The notes under the pieces: model-generated | What the model was told of the DNA's origin: nothing | Seen by the model: the letters and a program-made list of their open reading frames with translations, nothing else | The model's database searches: none | Position numbers and translations under genes: made by a program | Assembly (NCBI RefSeq): GCF_000972845.2 | Contig: NC_040018.1 | Location: forward strand, 4,011,632 to 4,075,631 | Reading direction: 5' to 3' | From: Larimichthys crocea | Lineage: Eukaryota > Chordata > Actinopteri > Sciaenidae | Length of the DNA stretch: 64,000 nt | Shown: piece after piece, positions 21,600 to 33,385 of the stretch | How the letters are laid out: the number at the start of each line of letters is the position of its first letter | Numbering within the stretch: position 1 is the first letter of the stretch

Positions 21600-22378
21600 T
21601 GGTTAGAGTGCAATACCATGTCATAAATATGGGGAGCTGTATTTGTTATGATTACATTATTGATCAAGTTGACAACTTTGCTTACAGCCAAACATCAAAT
21701 ACGTGCAACAACACAAGACATAGCAGCCAGCTAATGTTACTAGTCCAACAGCAAGACGCCCAGCTTGGTGTCTGTCTTTCAGGCTTTTATTTCACCCAGC
21801 TCTCGCCAGCGACTGAGTCAGTCCCAGATTTACTCTTGTCCGGCTTGTTCTTGCGCCATCACTCTCTCCTTTTCTTTTCTTAGCTTCCTCCATCAGTCTG
21901 TTCTCCTCTGCCAATATTTCCATAGAGCTGCCCGGTTACATCGCATGCTTGTCCAGCTCCTGTTCTGGCATGACACCAGCTCTACTCACTGTCAGCATTC
22001 GCCCGTGCACTGGGTCTGAAAACCTCCTCTTCCCAGTGGTCAAAAATGCCTGTGGTGCAAACAATAACACGCTTCCAGTGCTTTGAGCTGTTTAGTTTAC
22101 TGTCCATCAGGAAACTCTGTAAATCACAGAGAGTTGATGCACAGTAGATGGAGGACATCAGAGGAAAAAAACTGAAAACATTTTCTCCGTAAAATATGAT
22201 CCAGTTTCACCAAAATCAGCTAAATAGCTGGTGGTGTGTGATTTAGTGCCGCAATATCCGGAGTACAGAGTTACATAGTGCAGAGTGGGAAAGACAGTGG
22301 CACCCGATTACAAGTCAATGTAGTATGGCAAATGACTTCTCATCTGTTATTTTATGGTAGAAAGGTTACCCAAAAAAT
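21600..22378 (-). repeat. family A MITE-like element, near full length
   Basis: Minus-strand copy of the element at 55378 and 7985. In plus-strand order it shows 'gtgcaataccatgtcataaa', 'actagtccaacagcaagacg', 'ggcttttatttcacccagct', 'cctgttctggcatgacacca', 'aaaacctcctcttccc', 'tccgtaaaatatgatccagt', 'ttcaccaaaatcagctaaat' and 'tggtagaaaggttaccc'. Terminal repeats are eroded. The 129-codon ORF (21494-21883) is this repeat read on the wrong strand. Confidence 0.75.
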
Positions 22379-23189
22379 ACTCCAATCTGGATGAAACAAA
22401 AGTCCCAGGCTTTGTGGAGGATAGTTCCCAGTGGAATATCTTTAGGTCAGATGAGTACCTGGGAGTTTAAGATTGAAGATAGACCTTCTTTTTCTGTTTT
22501 TCTCCCAGCTTGGCATTGAGCATCTCCCTTGGGATGGGCAGCAAACTGCCAATCACTCATGCTGTGCTACCCTGAGCAAAACAGGAGATAGAGGAGAGAT
22601 TGTAGCAGAAGAGGTCAGCATGCTATATGTTATTGTGGCTGATATAACAGGTGATATTTTTCTGTCAACTCTGGCTTGACTGCATTCACATTTGGTCTCT
22701 TTTGGTGGATTAATATGAAGTTAGGGCTGTTTTGACACGACTGTGCATTAGTTTTTCAGCAGCAGTAGTTGAAGCTACAGTAACGCCTTTCTCTCCAGGT
22801 GGGGAAGTGCCAATTATCTGCTACCTCCAGAATCCCTGGAGTTTATTACTGTCAAACCACTAGGTACAAAGTAGTAAAGCTAATTTATTGAAGAAATGGT
22901 GGAAGTTTTTGTCAAAAGATGCCATAAAAATTGCAAAAAAAGTACAGTAGATCAAAACTTAAAAGCTAAAAAAGTCATTGAGGCGCAGGCTCCTTCATCT
23001 TTTTCTATTTATTTCATGTTTGCTGGAGCTGAAGGTTTTATGGCTTTTACTATAAATTTTCCATCCACCATGTGAGAGTTTTGGCTACTTGTGTTTGCTA
23101 CTTGTTTTGTTTCCACTCTGATAATAATAAAACATCAAGTAACCAATTTCAAACCCTGTTCTGGGTGGAAGTAGGAAATGGCTATTTCT
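22379..23189. other. intronic DNA, no gene seen
   Basis: This separates two oppositely oriented family A copies. No domain is recognised in the ORF at 22473-22679. Confidence 0.4.
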
Positions 23190-23930
23190 GTTGCCACTTC
23201 TCACACTATGTAACTTTGTGCTCCACGTACCATCACCCACAAGAAGTATGTAATGCTTAGAGTCACACACCACCAACTATTTCACTGATTTTTGTGAAAC
23301 TGGATCATATTTTAATGGCGAAAAGGTTTTCTGATTTTCCCTCTGAGGTCCTTATTGACAGTTTCCAGTTACTACAGCTGCTGTTAGCTAATGTTAAGTA
23401 AGTTTGTTAGCCAGGATGTCCGGACTGTGAGTTCAGAGTACCGGGGAAGTGTTAGTGTTTGTACTACATGTGTTTTGGACTACCGAGAAGAGGAGGTTTT
23501 CAGGCAGGCTGACAGAGAGGCATGGAGTGTCATGCCAGAAGAGGAGCTGGATAAATGGCAGAGGTGAAAAGACCAGAGAGGACGTTAATGGAGGAGGTTG
23601 AGCAGAGAAAAGTAGAGAATGCCTGAGCAAGAAGCCATCAAGAGTAAAATTGGGACTGACTTTTAGTCGTTGGCGAGGGCTTATTGAAATAAAAGGCTGA
23701 AAGACAGATGCCGAGCTGGGCTTCTTGCTGTTGGACTAGTAAGTGATATTAGTTGGCTGCTATGTCTTATGTTGCTGCACCTGCTTTATGTTTGGCTGTT
23801 AGCAAAGTTGTCAACTCCCTAGTATTGAGTATCCCTAGCTGTCCATATTTACGACAGTGGGATTACACTCTGAAACTGGGGGCGCTAAATTGCACAGTGT
23901 TGTTTCTACACAGTGTTATGCTTTCAGTCA
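23190..23930 (+). repeat. family A MITE-like element, near full length
   Basis: Landmarks: 'actatgtaactttgtgctcc', 'gtaccatcaccca', 'accaccaactatttcactga', 'tgtgaaactggatcatattt', 'aaaggctgaaagacagatgc', 'cttcttgctgttggactagt' and a right end 'gtttctacacagtgttatgc'. The right end resembles the terminus of the 55378 copy (TTTCTACACAATATTGCTTT). It faces the minus-strand copy at 21600-22378, so the pair forms an imperfect inverted arrangement about 0.8 kb apart. Confidence 0.75.
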
Positions 23931-25074
23931 GCAAAGATGCTCATGTCACAGCAGCCAAAAGTGATTTTCTGGGACAAACTGTCTACTTGTGTTGGTGTCA
24001 CCCACTAATTTGCTCTCAAGGCAACTGCAAGAGGTCAAGGAGTCAAACTGTGATGGTTTAGTGAGAGCTGTCGTTATGACTGAGGTCAGAGCTGCTGGTC
24101 GGCAGCTGCTGAAGGAACCGGGATGATGGAAACAAGTACAAATGACAGTATCCACTAGTCCAGGAGGGACTGCAGCTTTATGACATTTTTCTGCAGGCTA
24201 AATCTACATTAAAACTTTAAAGCCACTTTCCTAAAGTTAGCAGAATCTATATTAAGCTTTAAATCAGTCCTGAAAACTGAAATATTTTATTGCACTTGTA
24301 GTTAAATTATTCATTCTTGTTTATTATTCATATCTATCATTTTTATTACAAGCTGTGACTTTTATGATGACATTGTTTGAAACCCTACACCATTGTTTCT
24401 TTCCCCTCCATTTTAAGTGTTTTTTTTTTCCTTAAAAGCACCCATTGTGTTTTTTTGGTTTGTTTCAGGAGCAAGTTTAAACCTAGTTTCACTTATGTTT
24501 TATGTCCCCAAACATCAAGTCATGTTCCCCGCTGCAAACACTTCTCATCACTGTTTACATTAAACAAGGCCTTCTTGCAGTGTTGACAGCTCAGACAATG
24601 CTTCTGGTAATAGAAAGGGAAAAGAAAATGGGAAGTAAACACAAATGAAGTGCTAATCATGCATCCAAGTCCCTCTAAGTACGTCATATAAAGGAATAGT
24701 TAAACTGCAGTAAGTTTGTGCTGCAAAGACTATTTTTAAAATCTGATTCCACCTGGAAGTTCTGCTTCTTTATATGATTTGCATACTGCAAAATAATCAA
24801 CACCAAAATCTTTAAATTAAGAATTAGTAATGTAACCCTATATATAGCCTACAGGCTACTGTATTGCATACTAATAACAGAAGATATAGTCGTGTTATTG
24901 GTGGTGGAGTCTCATTTCATTCTGTGGAACGAAGCCATTTCTCAGCCTGAATTTGGATTTCATGCTTCCATGTCATTAAAAGGTGCATCGACTCGCAGAT
25001 TGTCATGGAAACAAGTCTTTTTCGAAGTACTGCATGAAAAGGTATCACAAAGGTCCATGTTTGTTTGTATGTAT

Positions 25075-25125
<51 letters not shown>

Positions 25126-26690
25126 CACATATGTCACACACGCAAATAAAGTCAGCTGCAGTGAACACTCACTTATATTGGAATCCAATGACTCCTCAGT
25201 CACTCGGGGCTACAGTCAGATACTTACATGTTAATTCCCATTTACTGTGAATGTGTGAAATAAGCTCAACGCTCTGACCTCGTCAGATCAACGTCTGTGT
25301 GGGTGTGAGAGCAGCCTGGGTATCACTTCTTCCCAGACGAGGAAGCAAAAAAAAAATGAAAAAGGAGAGATGCTCCAGGACCATTGCTTATTATCCCCTA
25401 AATGTAGCAGCAATGACTGCACCATAAAATTGCAACAGTGGGAAACTCAAAAATATGCGACGATGCACAATATTAATTGTCTTCAGTGGAAACTACCACA
25501 CAGCTGGAAAAAGCGCCCCACAGTTACAAAATACCAAAAAAAGACTTCTCATTTACAACCACTTTTTAATTAATCTTCATATCAGAAACAGCTTTTCCAC
25601 ACCAGGGAATGAAACCCAAGTAGCAGCGGGTGAGACTGGGACAAAGAAGAGAAGATAGGAAGACAGCATGCAAGAAGGAAGAGACTGAAGATGTGTCCTC
25701 TGAAGTTCTGTTTACTTGTCATCATAATGTAGGTCAGAGCCCAATGGAGGATCCATAGATTGCCAGAGTTGTGAACAGTTTGCATCTGTCTGCACTGATT
25801 TAGCCGGATCAATAGAAATTGTCTTTCTACTGATTTGAGATCTGCCAGCAACACCCCACCCATCTCCTTCTGCCCCATCGATTCGCAGCAGGGCCAGGGG
25901 GACGTGCACAGCATGAGTAGTCCGGATTATAGACCTGCAGTTTGCATTTGCTGAGTTTGGCATGTTTGTGCACAAAGCTCACAGGCGGCTCTGTCACACC
26001 CACCTTCGATTGTGGAGGAAACTCTTGGAAATTGGAAAATAGGAAGGGACACGGAGGATGACTTCATCTCCTTCTTTACTATAAATCATTATTACGTTTA
26101 GAGATGATGACATACTTGCTGTGTTTAAACATCATCAGCAGTTTTCTCAGGTCTGGCAGATCTGTCGTGTCATGCAGTGGGTACAGCTAGTTAGTGCTGA
26201 ATAAATGAGAGTATTCTGAATTAAATATATCCTAAATACAGAAACAAGTTTATTTTCTGACATGCTATGTTAAAAATATCCTTTAATAAATCTCTCCCGG
26301 GGTTTTTTTATTGGCTCTGAAAGGGGCTTAGGTGGTGCCTCAGTGAAGCTGCTCTGGCTTTATCGTCGCTGCCAGTTTAATACTCAAACCCCTTTGATTC
26401 CAGTCTTCAGCCTCTATAGACACCAGATTTTGGCATTGCAATAGCACTGACCTACTTGACACATTCTTGAGCTGTTTAAAATCCAATTTTGTTCTTGTTT
26501 TCATGGTTATGAAAAGCAACAGCCACATAAATTCGTCACTATGAAGTCATGACTTCTTTTGTCCTCACCAGTGATATTTATAAGTGAGCTGTTAACAGCT
26601 TATTTTCCCTTGTAGTGAAAGGAAAATGTGTTACTATGTGAACATATATGTGCAACTTTCCATATATATCCTTGTAATGTGTAAAAAAAA
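23931..26690. other. intronic DNA with one long microsatellite
   Basis: No exon is recognised. It contains (TG)n at 25082-25123, an A-run at about 25347-25356 and a poly(A) at 26681-26694. ORFs at 23753-24061, 25370-25658 and 25582-25975 overlap one another or run through the microsatellite and lack domains. Confidence 0.4.
25082..25123. repeat. (TG)n microsatellite
   Basis: About 21 uninterrupted TG units, preceded by GTATG/TTTG variants. Four ORFs encoding Cys-Val or Thr-His repeats are artefacts of this tract. Confidence 0.95.
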
Positions 26691-26704
26691 AAAAAAGAGA
26701 TCAG

Positions 26705-27148
26705 TTGACAAGCGACGACAGCTTGAGGGCTTTGCTGTAAAGTTCTTCCTCAGTCATTTGGTTTATGCCCAGAGATTGGAAGCTGCTCTATGTCTCCTCA
26801 CTGGATTTGATGTTTTCTGACACGTATTCCTGCGACAACACATCGCTGTCCCTGTTGGGATGGCCTTGAAATGTTGCCACCATGGGCAGATCATGGCACG
26901 GTGAGCGTAGACATTGCTTGAACTCCTGTCGCAGTGTTTGACCATCATGCTTCGGAGCCTCCTCCATCACTCCAGTTGTGGTTCTGGCCTGTATCCATTG
27001 CTTCAGGTTGTGCTGCATCCTCATTTCTAGCTGGTCCCATTGCTGGGCCAGGTACTTATTGTCCAAGATCAGCGCTTCCTCCTTCACTGCAAGCCTGGTC
27101 TTCAATCTTCTCTAGTTGGCTGCACATGACCCGGATCTCCTGGGTGCA
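26705..27148 (-). pseudogene. sptan1-like: processed pseudogene of alpha-II spectrin (C-terminal EF-hand region)
   Basis: Minus-strand translation gives segments typical of the end of non-erythroid alpha-spectrin, a cytoskeletal protein that cross-links actin under the membrane. From high to low coordinates these are QEIRVMCSQLEKIED (about 27142-27098), EALILDNKY, LAQQWDQL, MRMQHNLKQWIQAR with TTGV (last repeat and linker), QEFKQCLRSPCHDLPMV (first EF-hand), then SENIKSSEE and TEEELY (second EF-hand region, about 26739-26755). They run without introns, although the source region is multi-exonic in vertebrates. Internal deletions remove part of the LDNKY-to-LAQQ linker and much of EF-hand 1. 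At least one frameshift (near 27095) and a stop after SSEET break the frame. The final residues are missing. No poly(A) tail is seen in the expected orientation; the A-run at 26681-26694 is on the opposite strand. The identity is confident; expression is not expected. Confidence 0.75.
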
Positions 27149-27179
27149 GTTAACCTATCTCACAATGTTAATGAAAGTG

Positions 27180-27335
27180 GAAAATAATCTGTGTACCTGC
27201 TCTAAAATGTAATGGGTTCTTCCATGACCCATGCTGTACCCTTCCACCAAGTTTTGTGAAAACTGGGTAGTTTTTCTGTAATCCTGCTGACAGACAGACA
27301 AACTGAACTAAAACATCGCCTCCTTGTTGGAGGCA
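27180..27335 (-). repeat. interspersed repeat family J (CTGTCTGTCAGCAGGATTAC end)
   Basis: On the minus strand it reads 'gtctgtctgtcagcaggatt', 'acagaaaaactacccagttt' and 'aaaacttggtggaagggtac', then 'catgggtcatggaagaaccc'. This word order is familiar from a repeat widely dispersed in fish genomes. It lies directly upstream (minus-strand sense) of the spectrin pseudogene, so the two may have been joined by a template switch or a later insertion. Confidence 0.55.
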
Positions 27336-27884
27336 AATATAAGCAATGTGAATTCAATAAACATCTTTTTGTTTTCATCTTCTGATGCAGCTTGGCTACA
27401 CGAGGCTATATGAGGTTTCATTCTAAGTTTAATCATGTCAAAGCACTCCTGAGAGCCTCTTGATAGAAAAAGTATGTCAGTAACCAGATGCCATTCAGTT
27501 AAGAAGCTGATCTCAGGTCTGTTTTGGCTGCATGTTTTTCTCCTGTTTCCCTGGACACTCCAACATTACTTTGACTTTGAGCCGGCAGACTTTTCAAGAA
27601 CTGAACAGCGTTCAGACTGTATTGATGTAACTGATAACATGACTTGTGCCCTTTGTCGGCTGCCAGCATTCTTCACATTACAGTCAGTCCGTTCTAATTG
27701 GCCCTTCAAAAAGCTTCTTTTTAAGTACATTCCCGTTTCCACAGCTTTGTGAAAGGCACTTCTAAAAATTGTACAAACTGTTCATGTATCCTGTGTTAGA
27801 GAACTTTACATTAGATTTGAGGTTAGGTCTGGTGTTGTGCTCATTAAAGGTGGGATTAACAATGTCAGGAAAAAAACAACAAAC
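27336..27884. other. intronic DNA, no gene seen
   Basis: Includes a 92-codon plus-strand ORF (27474-27752) with no recognisable domain or splice flanks. Confidence 0.35.
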
Positions 27885-28392
27885 CTGCATAGACAGTAAA
27901 AAAACATAGTCGTAGTAATGTCACCCTCAGGTTTATGAAGAGCTGTTGTGATGCTCAGTTTGTGGTGGTTCTTGCCGTTGGCAATCCTGCCTCTGCCGCC
28001 TCCCAGCTAATCCACAATGGGCAAAGATGTGAAGCGTGGGTGGAGCTGAGGGGGCTGTATGAAGCCTGAGTGCTCAAACAAGCCACATGTGACATCATCT
28101 ACCTATCAATCAAAGCAGCCACGCTGTTATTACGCATAACTTTAAGCCTTACTATAATTTGAACAGGTGAGTTCTATAGAAATTCTGACTCAGTACAGTT
28201 GTCATGAACAGGGAAATTAGCTATAGAAACTGTTTTTTGTACCAGGTTTTTTGTACCAGGCTGTAAACATGTTGGACATTTTAACATGGGGACTTATGGG
28301 GCCAGCCTCAAGTGGACATTCAAGGAACTGCAGTTTTTGGCACTTTGCTCATTGCTTTCACTTCACAGCTGGTTGAAAAATCTATATTTATA
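27885..28392 (+). repeat. family C interspersed repeat, most complete copy
   Basis: The order of landmarks defines the family: 'gtaatgtcaccctcaggttt', 'gaagagctgttgtgatgctc', 'gccgttggcaatcctgcctc', 'gctgagggggctgtatgaag', 'gctcaaacaagccacatgtg', 'caatcaaagcagccacgctg', 'cgcataactttaagcc', 'aacaggtgagttctatagaa', 'gtacagttgtcatgaacagg', 'gtaccaggctgtaaac', 'ccagcctcaagtggacattc' and 'cttcacttcacagctgg'. A 'ttttttgtaccaggt' word is locally duplicated (about 28232-28258). No coding capacity. Class (SINE or DNA element) is not settled. Confidence 0.75.
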
Positions 28393-28406
28393 AATAACAG
28401 CTTTTA

Positions 28407-28735
28407 AATGTCCAATGCATCAGATTGAGAGGGCTCTGTTTTACATACAGAATATGGCAGAAATGGAATATACTATGTTTTCATTAGTGTATGATCACCT
28501 GGAAATAAGAACCACTGTGTTTTTGTTAACTCAGAATGAGCCTTTACTATCTACAGCCTGCCATGTTTATAGTAATACTGGCTTCAGATAGGGTATTATG
28601 TGTTTTTTGCTTGTTTTGTAGCCACTGTATTTTCTCCTTTATGCTTGGAACAGGTGGGTGAGTTGATGTGGTTGCAAACCACAGCTACACTGCTAGATGC
28701 CACTAAATCCTACACGTAGATCTTTTAAATCAACA
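28407..28735 (-). repeat. family B MITE-like repeat, minus copy
   Basis: The reverse complement begins 'gatctacgtgtaggatttag' and includes 'tggcatctagcagtgtagct' and 'ggtttgcaaccacatcaact'. It ends near 'agggctctctcaatctgatg'. It matches the layout of 12722-13035. The outer 'ggtccag' termini are mutated. Confidence 0.6.
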
Positions 28736-30645
28736 CAACTGTCATTGATTGGTGCGAGGAGGGTAAAGCCAACCGCTTAAAAACCACTGCTGCAGCTTCC
28801 ACGTCAACTGGAAATGATAATCAGTCTGATTATCAGGCTGACTGGCATCTCGGATGGCGGATTAGGCAAACATCAATGAGAATAACCTTCAGATTAAGCC
28901 AGGCTGACTGTTAACCCCCGGTTTCTAGTCTTAATGCTAAAATAAGCTTGGGCTTCATATTTACTGTACAGACATGAGTAGTAGCAATCTTCCTCTAGAA
29001 GTTACACTGATATTTACTATCGTCACTCTTTACATAATGTGCTCCTGGACAGTAAACATGTTTATTCAGTGAATCACTGATTTAAAAGAGTTCACTCATC
29101 ACTTGTCTGCTGCACTTCCAGAATAGCCCGGGGACAGAGTGGAAGTATTTAGTGAAGGATGTGCTCTCTATTTTGTCAGTATCCTGACAGTGAATTATTT
29201 CCGTCACTGCATCAGTCAGGCATGACTGCAGCGTGGCTGCTCTCTGTACACAGATGGCCTTGTCTTCCCATGGCAACAAAAGGACATCTCTTAAAAAATA
29301 TAGATTTTAAAAAAGAAAACTTATATAATACCACATTTCTTGAGAGAAAGGCCAGTGCACTAATTTATATTTGAGGGAGATTGCTTGCTGTACTTCAAAA
29401 GGTCTCTGCCAGTCTGCTGAAATTAATAAATATTAAGTAATCACATTTGACAGATATGAATCATGAAAATCTTAAAATATTCATAAAGGACACTTGAGGG
29501 CTGGATGTGTCAAAGCGATGCACAGTGTAGAAACAGCATGTAGCCGCACTGTTCTTCTCATATCTCTCTTTTTTAGGTCACTAAGAACGGATTAAGATGT
29601 CACGTGTCAGACGTGGCTTATGAGCGTCAGCACACACGGGGAAGTTGGGTAATATTGATTTGAATAATCATCCATTTAAGCGAGTTAGTCGAGTGCCTAT
29701 CAGTTTGATCCCGCAAGTTCCACTTTGTTTTACTCAGCTGACCATGCGGAGCTGCTTGAGGCGGCAATGAAAGGTCTGTGGACAATGACGTGACAAGGAT
29801 ACAACTAAGATGTGCATACGGAGATATTTTCTGTGTTAGTGTGTGCAGCAGTCCATCGTCACATGAGCAGTAGACCTCTGCTGCTCTTTCTGATTACAGA
29901 TGGAGACCAGATGGAGGCAGCGAGTTCTCAACACCCCCACCTACTCAGCTGACGTAGGGTGGAAAAAAAAAAAGCAGCTCGATACACCTAATTGACAGCG
30001 TGGTGTCATGAAAGGAGATTTAGTTTAGGGTGCAGTGGAGTCCCAAGTGGAATGCATAAACAGCAAAGTGACACTGATCGGAGCTGAGCGGATCAAGCTG
30101 TGGCTGCTGAAGAGATGCTAAAGGGACCAAGCAGGGACAAAACTTCTTGTTCCGTGACGCAAATAAAAAACAAAGTCGATGTTAATTATCAACAGCTCTC
30201 AAGGCATGGTGGGGGAAAAAAAGGCAAAAGATATGTTGGGATCTTATCTTCTTTTTAAGAACAATCCAAAAAAAGAGAAGAAGCTGCTTTACAGTTTCAC
30301 TCGTGTGATTATTCCTGAGGACGCTCTGTATTCTTGGTGTGATGCTTTCAAAAAGAGTCAGAAATGACGTCAGGATGGAGGGGGTGCAAATCTTCAGTAA
30401 TAAGTCATTTATGCCCAAGAACTAGCAGTAGTGTAAGTAATGTCAATTTGAGGAGAGACAGAATTTCTTTCTGATATGTGGTTGTGATGTTCCCACGCAC
30501 TTGGTAGGCTCTCTCTCACTTTTTCTGCAAAAGTGCCTTTCTATTGATATTCTCCTTCCTCTCCATGGTCTCTATTACGTCTGTGGAGAAGCTTTGCTCA
30601 CCATACTGTCAGGAAATATTTCTGGTTATAGGGCTTATTCAATGT
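28736..30645. other. intronic DNA, no gene seen
   Basis: Unique-looking sequence without a recognised exon or RNA gene. ORFs at 29082-29374 and 30179-30418 occur as opposed pairs on both strands. A-runs occur at about 29962-29972 and 30215-30223. Confidence 0.4.
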
Positions 30646-30649
30646 AAGA

Positions 30650-30865
30650 TGGGGCTAGGCAAGGCAAACTTTTATATAGTACATTTCATGCATGAAGAAA
30701 ACACAATGTGCTACACATAAAACATTTAAAAATGCATAGAAAATAGGCAGCGATAGGCTTAGAAAGAATCAAAAGAAAAAAGGGCACATATAGGCTTAAA
30801 AAGAATAAAAGAAAATTATTTTTTCCTTTTCAATTTCACAGTAAGTTGATTCAAAATCCACACTC
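30650..30865 (+). repeat. retroelement tail-like repeat (GGCAAGGCAA family M)
   Basis: It starts 'ggctaggcaaggcaaacttt', followed by 'atatagtacatttcatgcat' and 'acaatgtgctacacataaaa'. This resembles a common fish 3'-tail sequence ('ggcaactttatt', 'atagcacatttcat', 'caatgtgctttacataaaa'). A local duplication of 'ataggcttagaaagaat/ataggcttaaaaagaat' occurs at about 30754-30806. Confidence 0.5.
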
Positions 30866-31263
30866 TTTGGCTTTGCCACGTATATATTCTGTATCTGCCT
30901 GATCCAGAACTTCACTGACGTCACATCAAACGTACATTAAGTGAAATACCGGATTTCAGGAAGGATTTTATTTTTACAGCTGCTCTGTTCCATTAAACGG
31001 AAGAATTGTAAACGCCTTTGGAAACTGGTTTGCAATATACACACTTAACAAAAAACATAGTGAAACAATAAATAGGACTGCACACTTACAATAAACGGTA
31101 CACAGTACAAACACAGCACTGTCCTGCACTGCTTATGAAAGTACAAAGACACACATTTTACTATTATAATGATGACTGACGGTGATTATGTTTCAGTGTT
31201 TAAATGTAAAAACACCCCAGTGATTCAGTATTGCTTTGCCATAAAGTTGTTAAAAAGGGCAAG

Positions 31264-31645
31264 ATAAAAGCAACATTGTGTAGTAGTTAGTATTTTTGTC
31301 ATTATGATCAAAATTTGCAAGTGTAACAACAGAAGCTTAATATTAGTTACTAGTCCAACAGCAAGAAGCCCAGCTCGGCGTCTGTCTCCTGCCAACGGCT
31401 AAAAGTCTCAGATCAAGGCATCTCGCTCAGTCATGCTCTCATTTTCTCTTCTCAGCTTCTGCCTTCAACGTCCTCTTCAGCCTTATTTGCTACTGTCATT
31501 ATGTCCATAGAGGCTGCTGAGGCCGGTTACATTGCAAGTTTGCCCAGCTCCGGTTCTGGCACAACACTGGCTCAACTCCCTGTTGCATTCCCCGGGCCGA
31601 AAAACTCAATGCACTCACTGTTAATAACAAAGAGTTGATGTATTT
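31264..31645 (-). repeat. family A MITE-like element, truncated minus copy
   Basis: It begins with the terminal motif 'aaaagcaacattgtgtag', then 'agtccaacagcaagaagccc', 'ccatagaggctgctgaggcc', 'gcccagctccggttctggca', 'caacactggctcaactccct' and 'aaagagttgatgta'. The distal half is missing after about 31640. Confidence 0.7.
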
Positions 31646-33385
31646 TTCTTAAAAAAGCCCTATAATTATGTTTTATATTATATTACTTATTTACAACAGC
31701 ATATCAACATAATTAGGACATGTTTTAATGAACATATTCTGTTGGTTATGCTGGGTTTGGTTAGGGTTAGGCAATCAAATCACTTCAATCACTGGTGTTA
31801 AAGTTTTGCACAAAAACATTGCTATTAAACTTTCTACACTTACTGACTGTGTTTCCCTCAAATTGTATTGGGCCATACCAATTAGTTGTGTGAAAGTGTA
31901 ATTTGTAGGAGACAGGATTGAAGCAGCAGAGGCAGAGCTACCCCGATTCTTAGTCCCAAGTGTGGGCAGTGCTGACGCAACCAATAACATCATTTCTTTA
32001 AACCATCTGTAAACAGTAAACCTCACATCTTTCAGGCTTCCACAGGCTTTCTATCACATATTTCTGGTCTCAAAGCCCCAAGAAGAAACAGAACTGTTCC
32101 AGAGCCACAAAAGATATTCTGTAACTGTTTACACAGTTGTACTTGCAGTGTCAAGAAGCTTGACCTTTCTGTGCAAAATCCCCATTTAAATAAAGATTGC
32201 CAGTACGAGAACATCTACACAAACCTCTGAACCCACTTAAAGACACCAAACGAACGCTATTTTCGAAAAACATACAAATCCTCTTTGTAGTAGAAAATAT
32301 AACAAGACAACAACAAAGTGTCATATGTGCGGAGAGGAGGTGTGATTTCTAGGAGTGAGTCACTGTTGTCAGTAAACTGAGTAAACCAACTCCTTCCTCA
32401 TACGTAGGAAGTTTGGCACCGACAACATACGCCTCCACACCAACACCACTTTTACAAATCAGAAACACACTTCTCCTCAATACACTCCCTCACATACAAC
32501 CTTCCCATCACTTGCTTAATGGAGTCCACAGCACTGTAATGTGGTATGTCACGGCTAATCACACATCCATACGGAGAGCTTTTTCTGAAGTTACTTTCAC
32601 TTCCATCAAGAACATGCATGAATCGCGGTTTAATTAGATTTATGCCAAGAGTGTTCGCTTTGTAATTACAAAGCGAACACCTGCTTGCCACCATCGTGCT
32701 CCTTCAAAATCATAGTCAAGTTCTGGAGTGGAGGTGATACATTTCCATTTGCCTGCATATTTTATTTTATTTTCTGGTCAAAATCAGATGCATGACGTGT
32801 TTGTAATTCTGCATCTTTCAATTTGGAGAAATAATAGCTTTTCAGAGTAAATCTCTATCTAAGGAAACATTTTAGACCTTGAGTTGTTCAAAATTGCTTA
32901 TCACAATGTGTGTGTTCAATGCCATGTTGTTCTACAAGAGCTTTAAAGCGCTATGATGGATAATAATCAATGAAATCCACTGCTGATGTTTCCTCCTTTT
33001 TTACTGTTTAACTTTCCACTTTCCTTTTTGCAAGTCTCCGTGAGTGTTTTTGCATTGTTGGCCAAGTGAAAGACTTATCCAAGCTTCAAGTGCTCATGTC
33101 AATGGTTTTCATCTCTGCTGTCACCGAGCTGTCAATCAAACTATTTAAAAAATAAAATAACATGGACATTTTTAGACAAAACTGGAAAAGAGCAACTTCA
33201 CAGACTATTCACGTTGCCGCTTACTATTCACACATTCACACACGTGCATTCTCTCAGCATTCCTCTGATTCAAACACACTTTTCACACCGCCACACATTA
33301 ACAACAATGAGGGAATGCATAGATGAGGGGCCTGCTCTTTGCAGCAGGCTATAAAAATAGAGGCTTTTATTAACACTGATAAAAA
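31646..33385. other. intronic DNA, no gene seen; contains a perfect palindrome
   Basis: No exon is recognised. A perfect 30-bp palindrome without loop occupies 32651-32680 (half-site GTGTTCGCTTTGTAA). ORFs at 31775-32026, 32032-32214 and 32413-32694 have no recognisable domains. Two TTAGGG-like units at 31761-31771 are too few to be a telomeric tract. Confidence 0.4.

Noticed and set aside
21494..21883. 129-codon plus-strand ORF
   Set aside because: It runs antisense through a family A MITE copy and is not conserved as a frame in the other copies.
25065..25250. ORFs encoding Cys-Val or Thr-His repeats
   Set aside because: Direct translation of the (TG)n/(CA)n microsatellite at 25082-25123.
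26681..26694. Poly(A) next to the spectrin pseudogene as its retrotransposition tail
   Set aside because: The run is A on the plus strand, whereas a minus-strand retrocopy should end in T on the plus strand. The copy also stops short of the parent's C-terminus.
31761..31771. TTAGGGTTAGG, possible interstitial telomeric repeat
   Set aside because: Less than two full units. Expected by chance in 64 kb and not flanked by degenerate units.
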